This document shows positions 1 to 7,729 of a stretch of 64,000 bases of DNA, piece after piece (the first letter of the stretch is position 1; every line of letters begins with the position of its first letter). The notes beneath the pieces are model-generated. The model worked only from the letters and a program-made list of their open reading frames with translations, was not told where the DNA came from and did no database searches. This DNA is from an uncultured Lachnospiraceae bacterium (GTDB lineage: Bacteria; Bacillota; Clostridia; Lachnospirales; Lachnospiraceae). The stretch lies in NCBI GenBank assembly GCA_947175035.1, contig CAMWLG010000004.1, forward strand, positions 1 through 64,000, written 5' to 3'. The translations under genes were made by a program, and so were the position numbers.

Positions 1-36
1 CAGGCTAATCAGGGTGTATTGTCATTGCTTGGTTAA
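1..36 (+). CDS. Flagellin, C-terminal end only (cut by window edge)
   Basis: The first 36 bases read QANQGVLSLLG then TAA. They are identical, base for base, to the last 36 bases of the complete flagellin gene ending at 3996. This is therefore the 3' end of another flagellin gene whose body lies before the window. It encodes the end of the C-terminal D0 helix, which packs in the filament core. A strong hairpin terminator follows. The perfect nucleotide match suggests recent duplication or gene conversion between flagellin copies. Confidence 0.85.
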   Translation, partial: QANQGVLSLLG

Positions 37-68
37 TAGTGAACGAATCATGACAGAGATTATGGGAA

Positions 69-97
69 TAGGGTTGGCGATAGCCGACCCTATTTCT
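69..97 (+). terminator. Rho-independent terminator after the first flagellin gene
   Basis: A 10-bp stem (TAGGGTTGGC with GCCGACCCTA, one G-T pair) closes a GATA loop and is followed by TTTCTT. It has the same build as the terminator after the flagellin at 3184-3996. Confidence 0.8.
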
Positions 98-145
98 TAT
101 GGAAATATTTAAACGCAATGTGGTGAGAATATAGGAGATGTATGG

Positions 146-1873
146 TTGGAAAAGATTAAGATTATATCGATGTCAGAAGATAAAGCGGAGTGCTGCAGGG
201 AGAAAAATGTTTATCTAGAGGGTTGCATGGATGATTATTTGGCTTTTTTGTATCAGAACAAGCTGTCAGAGGCGCGATTCGTGGAATATTGTGAGCGGGA
301 GAAACCTTTGGATTATGGTGAAGTGATAGTTTTCTGCGCAGGTGAGGAGCAGGATGCAATGCAATTGTCCTTGGAGGATGTCTTGCAGTGTTTCTATCTG
401 CAGATCGTGGGATTGGTCTTTCGCAGGGATCTGTTGGAACAGACGGGCGGCTATAATGAGAGACTACATGCTCTATCGGATTATGAGCTGTTGTGCAGAT
501 TGGCGGAAAGTGTCGGCAGCTGTCTTCTAATCTTTCCGGGTATTCAGGAGGATGCTCTGGTAATTGGAAAAGAAGATGTATTTTCGTATGCATATTTGAT
601 TCGCAGGTATTCGGTGAAACTCCAGGCCAAGGGGATGTTAGAGTCTGTCTTATCACAAATGTACCAGATAGCGGAGAGCGCCAGTCAATTGCCAATTCTG
701 CAGGATTTTCTGAATCAATTGCTTACATCGGCGGATGCGTATGAACGGATTGAGGCGGCCACCGCCCCTTTCCTGATATTTCGCGGCGACGATACCTGTT
801 ATGGGGTATTAAGGAATTTTGCAGATAGTTTGGCGGAAGAATTGCGTCGACTGGGGCAGGCGGTGATCATGGCAGAGGCCGATATGATAGATTATGAATA
901 TCTTCAGAATCATGTATGTAAGGGAATCATAGGTTTTCAAGCTGTAGCACTTGGGAATGATTTTTTTAAATCCCTTCATGGACCGAGAATGCAATTTTGG
1001 GTGGACAATCCCGCCTTTTTCCAAAAGGGATTTGAACGCTTAGGCAATGATTGTTATATTCTGTGTCACGATTCTAAGTCTGTGGAATATATCCAAAAAT
1101 ATTATCATATGGAAAATGTGGTACAGATGCCTCCCGGAGGTCATGCTTTGACAGATGCGTCCGAAGCAGAGATATTTGGGGAGCGTCCCTATGATATTGT
1201 GTTTGTAGGGAGTTATTACCCGGACCGGGAGGAGATATTGGAGGAATTTCCAAGGGGCTATTTTGAATATATGATAGAACATTCGTGGATGAACTTTAGT
1301 CAGGGACTGCAGGCATTTCTGTCAGAACAGAATATTGCCATGGATGTGTCGGAATTCATGGACAATCTTGCGGCTTTGAAACCGGTGTGTCACAAGGTCA
1401 TCCGATATTATAAGAAGAAGGTGATTGACACGATCTTGGAGGCGGGATACGAACTTCATGTATATGGGGATACTTGGGATGCATATGATTCCCCATATGC
1501 TGACAGGCTGGTTCGCCATCCCGAGGTGACTGTGGAGGAGTCCCTGTCAGAGTGGCGGAAAGCCAAAATCGGGCTCAATATCATGAGCTGGCATAAAGGG
1601 GGCATGACGGAACGGGTGGCGAATATCATGTTATCCGGAGCGGTCTGTCTGTCTGATGAGACGGAGTATTTGAAAGAGCATTTTGTGGACGGGGAACAAA
1701 TCGTGTGTTACCGTTTGGATCAATTGGAGGAACTGCCACACAAGATATCGGATTTGTTAGAGGGGGAGAAATGTGCGGAGATTGCCCGCGGCGGTTATGA
1801 GATCGCATTGCGGGAGCATACATGGGAGCGGCGGGCAAGGCAGCTTCTGGAATTAGTCAATGAAATATGGTAA
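146..1873 (+). CDS. CgeB-family glycosyltransferase with an N-terminal GT2-like remnant
   Basis: This 575-residue protein has a C-terminal CgeB/YkvP-type GT-B glycosyltransferase half. Visible pieces are YDIVFVGSYYPDREE near residue 350, the acceptor-like stretch KIGLNIMSWHKGGMTERVAN near 470, and a following NIMLSGAVCLSDETEYLKEH segment. Such enzymes transfer a sugar from a nucleotide donor in the cytoplasm. Around residues 90-125 it carries RRDLLEQTGGYNERLHALSD, which looks like the end of a GT2 catalytic domain, so the protein may be a fusion or have an internal deletion. The start is a TTG at 146 with AGGAG eight bases upstream; the nearby ATG at 142 hits a stop at once. It lies directly behind a flagellin gene and overlaps the convergent gene by 17 bp. 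Family assignment is firm; sugar and acceptor are unknown, with flagellin the likely target. Confidence 0.8.
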   Translation: MEKIKIISMSEDKAECCREKNVYLEGCMDDYLAFLYQNKLSEARFVEYCEREKPLDYGEVIVFCAGEEQDAMQLSLEDVLQCFYLQIVGLVFRRDLLEQTGGYNERLHALSDYELLCRLAESVGSCLLIFPGIQEDALVIGKEDVFSYAYLIRRYSVKLQAKGMLESVLSQMYQIAESASQLPILQDFLNQLLTSADAYERIEAATAPFLIFRGDDTCYGVLRNFADSLAEELRRLGQAVIMAEADMIDYEYLQNHVCKGIIGFQAVALGNDFFKSLHGPRMQFWVDNPAFFQKGFERLGNDCYILCHDSKSVEYIQKYYHMENVVQMPPGGHALTDASEAEIFGERPYDIVFVGSYYPDREEILEEFPRGYFEYMIEHSWMNFSQGLQAFLSEQNIAMDVSEFMDNLAALKPVCHKVIRYYKKKVIDTILEAGYELHVYGDTWDAYDSPYADRLVRHPEVTVEESLSEWRKAKIGLNIMSWHKGGMTERVANIMLSGAVCLSDETEYLKEHFVDGEQIVCYRLDQLEELPHKISDLLEGEKCAEIARGGYEIALREHTWERRARQLLELVNEIW

Positions 1874-3026
1874 GGATCTCTTCTGCCCGATGTACATAGG
1901 TATGTCGGGCAGCGATCTTTTGAAATCCATTGTGTGCGATATCTGACCGTTCCTTCTCGTGTTCCAGATAATAGGCAATCTTATCCAATAAATCCGCCTG
2001 ATTCTCATAAAAGACCAAGTCTTCCCCCGGCACAAAATCGTCCAAGAAGTCTGCCTGATAATTGGTCAGCAGGAAACCGCCCGCTCCCATGATATCAAAG
2101 GCGCGTAGGGGGATACCGCTCAGGATGCTGCGCAGGGTGATGTTTAGATTGATTTTTGCCTGTTTAAACACATAGGGGGCATAGTCATAGTAATCCACGG
2201 GGCCGTGGTTGGTGCAACCTTTTAGCTTGGTGTTTTGCTCCGGTGTGTACAGATCCAAAGAAAAACGTTCCGCCACAGCGGTAAGCATCTCCTGGCGCTC
2301 TATGGCGGTCAACTGCCTGTTGATCACATATTGGGCGAACAGATACTCCACGCTCTCCACACTATCGTTTCCGGGTTGAAGCGGCAGAGAGTTCTGCATA
2401 TCCCGGATCACAGGCTCAGGAAGGGATGACTGTATAAAATTATAACCATATACCTGTTTTTGGGCGGCCATCAGTCCCTCGAGGTAACCTCTTGTGTAGG
2501 GGGATATTTTGTCCATGCGCTGATAGAATTGATGCTTTTCTGTGTACAGGGAGCCCACGAATGCCACGGAATGGCGATTGTACCAAGGGGTGTTTCGAAA
2601 CCGTTTCAAATCCTGCATGGCGGACAAACGCTTGGTATTGGCTGCCATGGGAAGGTAATGTACGGTCTGTATCCCTGCATTGTGGAATTCCAGGTATTGC
2701 TCTTTGTCAAAAGTAAACACATGATTGGTGGGATAGTTGATGGTATAGTGATAAAGCCTCACATAAGGGCTGTCATAGATCCAAGCCACATAGGGCAGGG
2801 CGATCTCCTTACACACGAAGGCCGCTGCAGGGAAATAATTAAAGGAAAACAGGAAGTCGGGGGTATGGGTTTGGATGGCTTGGTTCAGCTCCTGCCGCAG
2901 TTCCTCATCGGTTTTTTGACCGTTGTCGGCGAAGGGGTGGGAGATCACCTCATGTCCAAGCTCCTGAAACGCCTCTGTGATATCTTCATTGCCAAAGCTC
3001 TTCCAAGCCAGAATCATTATTTTCAT
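1857..3026 (-). CDS. CgeB-family glycosyltransferase
   Basis: This 389-residue predicted GT-B glycosyltransferase belongs to the CgeB/DUF3880 type. The N-terminal half starts MKIMILAWKSFGNEDITEAF, a Rossmann-like strand-helix start. The C-terminal half has ITLRSILSGIPLRAFDIMGA followed by GGFLLTNYQADFLDDF and a helical end with RHTYVHRAEEIL, as in its paralogues at 38414 and 42866. A longer frame opens at 3068. The ATG at 3026 is preferred because GGGAG sits nine bases upstream, while the alternative ATG at 3032 leaves only three. It is transcribed away from the flagellin promoter at 3088 and converges on the larger CgeB gene at 146-1873. Role in flagellin glycosylation is inferred from position only. 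Confidence 0.82.
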   Translation of the reverse strand: MKIMILAWKSFGNEDITEAFQELGHEVISHPFADNGQKTDEELRQELNQAIQTHTPDFLFSFNYFPAAAFVCKEIALPYVAWIYDSPYVRLYHYTINYPTNHVFTFDKEQYLEFHNAGIQTVHYLPMAANTKRLSAMQDLKRFRNTPWYNRHSVAFVGSLYTEKHQFYQRMDKISPYTRGYLEGLMAAQKQVYGYNFIQSSLPEPVIRDMQNSLPLQPGNDSVESVEYLFAQYVINRQLTAIERQEMLTAVAERFSLDLYTPEQNTKLKGCTNHGPVDYYDYAPYVFKQAKINLNITLRSILSGIPLRAFDIMGAGGFLLTNYQADFLDDFVPGEDLVFYENQADLLDKIAYYLEHEKERSDIAHNGFQKIAARHTYVHRAEEILTIFH

Positions 3027-3058
3027 TGCCATATGCTCCCATCTCGTTTTGTATGAAA

Positions 3059-3087
3059 ATTTTATCATATTTTTTTTGTAAAGTCAC
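3059..3087 (-). promoter_or_regulatory. Weak candidate SigA promoter for the leftward CgeB gene
   Basis: On the minus strand GTGACT, 17 bases, then TAAAAT. The -10 is good and the -35 matches four of six. Its -35 abuts the flagellar promoter at 3088, so the two would face away from each other. Confidence 0.4.
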
Positions 3088-3114
3088 TAAAGTTTCAAAA
3101 AAAGACTCCGATAA
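3088..3114 (+). promoter_or_regulatory. SigD/FliA (sigma-28) flagellar promoter of the flagellin gene
   Basis: TAAAGTTT (3088-3095), 11 bases, then TCCGATAA (3107-3114). This differs by one base from the consensus TAAAGTTT-N11-GCCGATAA. Transcription would start near 3121, giving a leader of about 60 bases before the flagellin ATG. Confidence 0.88.
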
Positions 3115-3138
3115 ATAAATTAGAACAAAACAAATAAA

Positions 3139-3157
3139 GTGCTTCAGGATGAAGCAC
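3139..3157 (+). promoter_or_regulatory. Leader hairpin presenting AGGA: likely CsrA binding site
   Basis: A perfect 7-bp stem GTGCTTC/GAAGCAC holds the loop AGGAT. A second GGA-type motif, AAGGAGGA at 3169-3176, is the ribosome binding site itself. A hairpin-loop GGA upstream of a GGA at the Shine-Dalgarno is the arrangement by which CsrA represses hag translation in Bacillus subtilis, relieved by FliW. The csrA and fliW genes are not in this window. Confidence 0.6.
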
Positions 3158-3183
3158 AAAACAAATTCAAGGAGGAATGAATT

Positions 3184-3996
3184 ATGATCGTAAAACACAA
3201 CCTTACAGCAATGAACTCTAACAGAATGCTTGGCTTGACCACATCTACACAGGCTAAGTCCACCGAGAAGCTGTCTTCCGGTTACAAGGTAAACCGTGCA
3301 GCAGATGATGCTTCCGGTCTGGCTATTTCCGAGAAGATGAGACGTCAGGTTCGCGGCCTGACCCAGGCTTCCGCTAACGCACAGGATGGTATCTCCATGG
3401 TGCAGACAGCAGAAGGTGCTTTGAACGAAGTACATGACATGCTGCAGCGTCTGAACGAGTTGGCAGTTAAGGGCGAGAACGGCACTCTGATGAGTGAGGA
3501 TCGCGGCTACATCAACAGCGAGGTACAGCAGCTGATGAGCGAGATCGACCGTGTTGCTTCCACCACGACCTTCAACGAGAAGAACCTGTTGAACGGTGAT
3601 TGCGCTTCTGGTGTTGATTTGCAGGTAGGTGCAGAGTCTGGTCAGCACATTTCGGTTAAGATTAAGAAGATGAACTGCTCAGGCTTGACCCTTTCCGGTG
3701 ACACCAAAACAGCTACTAACGCTGGTAAGTTTAACAAGTCCGTTAAGGATGCTATCAAGAATCTGAATGAGCAGAGATCTGAGCTTGGTGCTGTTCAGAA
3801 CAGACTTGAGCACACGATCAACAACCTTGACAACATTGCTGAGAATACCCAGTCCGCAGAGTCCGCTATCCGTGATACCGATATGGCTCTTGAGATGGTT
3901 TCCTATGCTAACAACAACATCCTTGCTCAGGCAGGACAGTCCATGTTGGCTCAGGCTAACCAGGCTAATCAGGGTGTATTGTCATTGCTTGGTTAA
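3184..3996 (+). CDS. Flagellin (filament protein)
   Basis: This 270-residue flagellin polymerises into the filament after secretion through the flagellar type III apparatus. The N-terminal D0/D1 region is canonical (KLSSGYKVNRAADDASGLAI, then the SANAQDGISMVQTAEGALNE helix). The C-terminal D1/D0 region is also canonical (GAVQNRLEHTINNLDNIAEN, SAIRDTDMALEMV, NILAQAGQSMLAQANQANQG). The central part is only about 60 residues, so there is little or no D2/D3 surface domain. The ATG has AAGGAGGA at ideal spacing. A SigD promoter and CsrA-type leader lie upstream and a strong terminator follows. Codon use is more optimised (GCT, CGT, AAC) than in neighbouring sugar genes, as expected for an abundant protein. 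It is adjacent to LicD and CgeB genes that probably modify it. Confidence 0.97.
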   Translation: MIVKHNLTAMNSNRMLGLTTSTQAKSTEKLSSGYKVNRAADDASGLAISEKMRRQVRGLTQASANAQDGISMVQTAEGALNEVHDMLQRLNELAVKGENGTLMSEDRGYINSEVQQLMSEIDRVASTTTFNEKNLLNGDCASGVDLQVGAESGQHISVKIKKMNCSGLTLSGDTKTATNAGKFNKSVKDAIKNLNEQRSELGAVQNRLEHTINNLDNIAENTQSAESAIRDTDMALEMVSYANNNILAQAGQSMLAQANQANQGVLSLLG

Positions 3997-4010
3997 TATC
4001 GCACAAAGAT

Positions 4011-4045
4011 ATAGGGTAGGCGCGAGTCTACCCTATATTTTTTTA
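4011..4045 (+). terminator. Rho-independent terminator after flagellin
   Basis: Stem ATAGGGTAG (4011-4019) pairs with CTACCCTAT (4028-4036), followed by ATTTTTTT. The next gene starts 28 bases later, so the two LicD genes may depend on read-through. Confidence 0.85.
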
Positions 4046-4072
4046 GCAAAAAGCGGGTAGAGGAGAATAAAT

Positions 4073-5011
4073 ATGCTTAGTTTTCCCCAAGGGTTCTTAG
4101 AAACAGAGGAGAGAGAAGGGTTCGTGGTGGATTCCACCATGAAAACAGTGTGGGCGGCGGGACTTGAAGTGTTGGCGGTTGTGGCGGATGTGTGTGAAAA
4201 GTATCAACTGCCTTGGTTCGCAGGTTATGGTACGCTCTTGGGAGCGGTGCGGCATGGGGGATTTGTTCCTTGGGATGACGATATTGATATTTGTATGCTG
4301 CGGGAAGATTATGACAAGTTGGTGAATGTCCTGCGGGATGAATTGCCGAAGGAGTATTGTGTCACCAATATCATATGCGGAAGGAAACAAGAATATTTCT
4401 GGTGCTGTGTGTTGAATTCCGACTGTGTCAGCATCGATGAGGAACGTTTACAGCGGTACCATGGATGTCCCTTTATCGTGGGAGTGGATATTTTCCCCTT
4501 GGATTATATTCCGAGGGATTTGAAGGAAGCAAACATGGAGAGGAATTTGTATGACTTGATATATAAGGCGGTGCAGTTAGCTAAAATAGAGGAACCTACC
4601 AAGCAAGATCGCAGGACACTAAACGATGCGCTGCGGACGCTTGAAGATTTTTGTAATGTCAAATTTAGCAATTCGAAGGACTTGGTGGGGCAGCTATGGC
4701 GTTTGGGGAATCAGGTCTGCGCATCTTATGGGGATGCAGATGGGGATTATATAACAAATTACTTCGATTATAATAAAGACCCTAATTTTGTGTTCGACAA
4801 GCATTGGTTCGATGATGTAGAATATTTGCCCTTTGAATCTGTGCTTGTGCCGGTGCCTAAGAACTATTTGGATGTTCTGAGGATAGTATATGGAGAGGAC
4901 TGGCGGACTCCTATCAGGGGAGGCGCGGATCATGAGTATCCATATTATAACAGGCAGTTGAAAGAGATGAGAGATTTGATAGCAAAGATGGAAGCGCGGG
5001 TTGGAAAGTAA
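4073..5011 (+). CDS. LicD-family phosphotransferase
   Basis: This 312-residue LicD (PF04991, nucleotidyltransferase-fold) protein shows the family signature AGYGTLLGAVRHGGFVPWDD followed by DIDICM near residues 50-75; the paired aspartates bind metal. LicD proteins transfer a phosphorylated group, such as phosphocholine, from a CDP-activated donor to a sugar. The eukaryotic relatives FKTN and FKRP transfer ribitol 5-phosphate from CDP-ribitol. A second LicD of the same length follows 29 bases later (about 40% identical by eye), so this is a tandem duplication behind the flagellin gene. Start is an ATG with GAGGAG upstream. The transferred group is not known; CDP-ribitol is plausible because two sets of CDP-ribitol-type genes lie in the island. 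Confidence 0.9.
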   Translation: MLSFPQGFLETEEREGFVVDSTMKTVWAAGLEVLAVVADVCEKYQLPWFAGYGTLLGAVRHGGFVPWDDDIDICMLREDYDKLVNVLRDELPKEYCVTNIICGRKQEYFWCCVLNSDCVSIDEERLQRYHGCPFIVGVDIFPLDYIPRDLKEANMERNLYDLIYKAVQLAKIEEPTKQDRRTLNDALRTLEDFCNVKFSNSKDLVGQLWRLGNQVCASYGDADGDYITNYFDYNKDPNFVFDKHWFDDVEYLPFESVLVPVPKNYLDVLRIVYGEDWRTPIRGGADHEYPYYNRQLKEMRDLIAKMEARVGK

Positions 5012-5040
5012 GGAGCTGTAATCAAAGAGGAGGGGAAAGG

Positions 5041-5967
5041 ATGTTTTTGGATTTTCCGGAAGAATATTACAGAAGTGAGGAGCGGGAAGGATTCTATGTG
5101 GATACACTCATGAAGCGATATTGGGCTTGTCTGATGGAAATGCTGAGTGTGATAGATATGACCTGTCAGAAGTACGGACTCACGTATTACGCCAGCTGGG
5201 GAACTCTGTTGGGGGCCGTCAGACATCAGGGTTTTATTCCTTGGGATGATGATATAGATTTGATGATGAAGCGTCCCGATTATGAGAAATTACTGAAAGT
5301 GCTGCCTCAGGAAATGCCGGAGGAATGGTGGCTGTCAACTCCATTCAGCAGAGAGGATCATACGGAGTTTTTTAGCGGATTGTCCAGCGGTAGAGCGGTT
5401 GATATCTCCAAGGAACATTTAGCGTTATATCACGAATGTCCTTTCGTGGCAGTTCTTGATATTTTTCCATTGGACTATCTGCCCAGAGATGAGAATGAGG
5501 CGGAGGTGGTACGCTCTCTTTATGCTGTCATCTGGGCGGCGAATGATTTGATCAAAGCAGAAGCTCCTGAGGAGGAGATTGAGAAGGCGCTCCGGAATGT
5601 GGAGACGTATTGCAATGTGAGAATAGACCGCACCAAGAATCTGAGGAACACTCTATGGAGATTAGCGAATCAACTGGTGATGTCCTATGAAGAGAGCGAG
5701 GGTGATTATTTGGTGCAATGGTGGGCGTATGTGAATCGGGGACATAAATTGGATAAGCATCTGCTGGACGAGGTGGTCAGGCTGCCTTTTGAAACTATGT
5801 CAATTGCTGTACCAAAGGAGTATGAAAAGATTCTGGATATTATATATGGTGATTGGAGAGTTCACAGACGAGGAACCGCCGGTCATGAGTATCCATGTTT
5901 TAAGAAACAATATGAATTGCTTAGAAGGAAGGCACAAGAACTAAAGGAAGAGGCGGGAGCGCTTTAG
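5041..5967 (+). CDS. LicD-family phosphotransferase (tandem paralogue)
   Basis: This 308-residue protein is a paralogue of the preceding gene, with signature ASWGTLLGAVRHQGFIPWDD and then DIDLMM. The start MFLDFPEEYYRSEEREGFYV lines up with MLSFPQGFLETEEREGFVV of its neighbour, supporting both start sites. It also shares the end motif around GHEYPCFKKQ. It probably attaches a CDP-activated phospho-alcohol to a glycan. AGGAGGGGAAAGG precedes the ATG, and the next gene follows after 11 bases, so it sits in an operon with the GT2-methyltransferase fusion. Confidence 0.9.
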   Translation: MFLDFPEEYYRSEEREGFYVDTLMKRYWACLMEMLSVIDMTCQKYGLTYYASWGTLLGAVRHQGFIPWDDDIDLMMKRPDYEKLLKVLPQEMPEEWWLSTPFSREDHTEFFSGLSSGRAVDISKEHLALYHECPFVAVLDIFPLDYLPRDENEAEVVRSLYAVIWAANDLIKAEAPEEEIEKALRNVETYCNVRIDRTKNLRNTLWRLANQLVMSYEESEGDYLVQWWAYVNRGHKLDKHLLDEVVRLPFETMSIAVPKEYEKILDIIYGDWRVHRRGTAGHEYPCFKKQYELLRRKAQELKEEAGAL

Positions 5968-5978
5968 AAGGAGTGTTT

Positions 5979-7724
5979 ATGTGGGACAACATCAGGGAAC
6001 AGATTGAAAATGGCGATTATGTATCGGCGAGGATGCTGCTGGAAGAGGAAAAGTGTTTGCAAAGGGACTGCATTGACGATACGTTTGCGATTCTGGATGC
6101 CAGTGTGTATGAGGCAGAGGCGGACAGAGTGGGAATGTTTGACGCCATTGCGGCGGGACTTGGAGTCAATCCGTTCAATTATGAACTCTATTATATGCTC
6201 GGATGCTATTATCTGGATGTAAATCCACAGCAGGCTTTTTTGTGTTTTGAAAATGCGGAATATTATTGTAATCAGGAAGAGGACAGGGATATCATATCCA
6301 AGGAAAAACAGCGCTTGGAAGATTCAGGGGTTTTTGTTCCGCAGTTGTCCATCATCATTTTATCCTATAATGCAAAGAAGGAAATGGGAATCTGCCTTGA
6401 CAGCATCAGAAAATACGGGGGGGCGCCGAATTCTTATGAAGTGATTGTCATTGACAATGCCTCCACGGATGGTATTGCGGAATATCTGAAAGAGCAGGAA
6501 GATATCCTGTTGTTCTGCAACACAGAGAATGTGGGATTTCCCGCAGGATGTAATCAGGGGATCAAGATGGCACAACCATACAATGACATATTCCTGTTGA
6601 ACAATGACACTATTGTCACGCCCAATTCTATTTTTTGGCTGAGGATGGGATTGTATGAGAATGCTTCCGTGGGAGGGTCAGGCAGCGTTACAAACTACGC
6701 TTCCAATGGTCAGTCAATTGTGGAAATCTTTGATACGACAGAGGAATATTTCAAGTATGCCGTAAGTCATAATATACCTATGGAGAATCCTTATGAGAAA
6801 AAATACTGTTTAACCGGTTTTGCCTTTATGATAAAAAGAACGGCATTGGATGCCGTCGGCTTGTTGGATGAAAGATTTTCTCCCGGGAATTATGAGGACA
6901 ACGATTTATCTCTTCGGTTGATTGGGGCGGGCTATCAACTTTTGCTGTGCCGCAATTCTTTCATCTATCATTTTGGAAGCCGCGGTTTCGCCAAGGACAG
7001 GGTGAAGTATGAGAATCTGATGTGGGTAAATAACAGGAAATTTAAGGAAAAGTGGGGGATCGATTACGACTATTACAGAGAAGAGCGGCGGGAGATAACT
7101 GCATATATAGAAGACGACCAGACAAGCCCTTTGCATATTTTGGAAGTGGGTTGTGGTCTGGGTGCGACTCTGGGGTATCTGCAGAATAAGTATCCCAATG
7201 CGAAAGTGTATGGCATAGAGCTGAATGAACAGGTCGTCAGCGTGGCACAGAAATATATTCCCACGATCAGACAGGGAAATATTGAAACCATATCTTTGGA
7301 ATATCCGGAAGGATTTTTTGACTATATTATCTTTGGGGATGTGTTAGAACATCTGCATGATCCGCAAAAGGTATTGGTCAGGATGCATAAATACCTCAAA
7401 TCCTCAGGAGCTGTCATTGCAAGCATCCCCAACGTGCTCCATTATACGGTTGTTTTGGATTTGTTAAAGGGAAATTTCCGATATGAAGATTCCGGGATAT
7501 TGGACAGAACCCATTTACGATTTTTTACATATAATGAGATTGTCCGTATGTTTCAAGAGTCAGGTTATGTGGTGGAAAGCGTGTTACAGAAACAACTTGT
7601 GGGAGAGGTGACTAAGGAACAAAAAGAAATGTACGATGCGCTGCTAAAGGTTCCGAACATTGTCCCGGAGGACGAGTTAAAGACTTTTCAATATTTGGTA
7701 AAGGCACGAGAAAATGGAGCATGA
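5979..7724 (+). CDS. Glycosyltransferase family 2 fused to a SAM-dependent methyltransferase
   Basis: This 581-residue cytoplasmic enzyme has three parts. Residues 1-110 are a helical, TPR-like region (NPFNYELYYMLGCYYLDVNP). Residues 115-345 are a GT2 domain with LSIIILSYNAKKEMGICLDS, IDNASTDG, LNNDT and the late motif GNYEDNDLSLRLI. Residues 385-540 are a class I methyltransferase with HILEVGCGLGATLGYL (motif I), YGIELNE (motif II acidic residue) and FDYIIFGDVLEHLHDPQKVL. It probably adds a sugar and methylates it. An in-frame GTG at 5973 lies inside the ribosome binding site AAGGAG, so the ATG at 5979 is used. It ends 5 bp from the convergent gene at 7730. Confidence 0.9.
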   Translation: MWDNIREQIENGDYVSARMLLEEEKCLQRDCIDDTFAILDASVYEAEADRVGMFDAIAAGLGVNPFNYELYYMLGCYYLDVNPQQAFLCFENAEYYCNQEEDRDIISKEKQRLEDSGVFVPQLSIIILSYNAKKEMGICLDSIRKYGGAPNSYEVIVIDNASTDGIAEYLKEQEDILLFCNTENVGFPAGCNQGIKMAQPYNDIFLLNNDTIVTPNSIFWLRMGLYENASVGGSGSVTNYASNGQSIVEIFDTTEEYFKYAVSHNIPMENPYEKKYCLTGFAFMIKRTALDAVGLLDERFSPGNYEDNDLSLRLIGAGYQLLLCRNSFIYHFGSRGFAKDRVKYENLMWVNNRKFKEKWGIDYDYYREERREITAYIEDDQTSPLHILEVGCGLGATLGYLQNKYPNAKVYGIELNEQVVSVAQKYIPTIRQGNIETISLEYPEGFFDYIIFGDVLEHLHDPQKVLVRMHKYLKSSGAVIASIPNVLHYTVVLDLLKGNFRYEDSGILDRTHLRFFTYNEIVRMFQESGYVVESVLQKQLVGEVTKEQKEMYDALLKVPNIVPEDELKTFQYLVKARENGA

Positions 7725-7729
7725 TAGCT

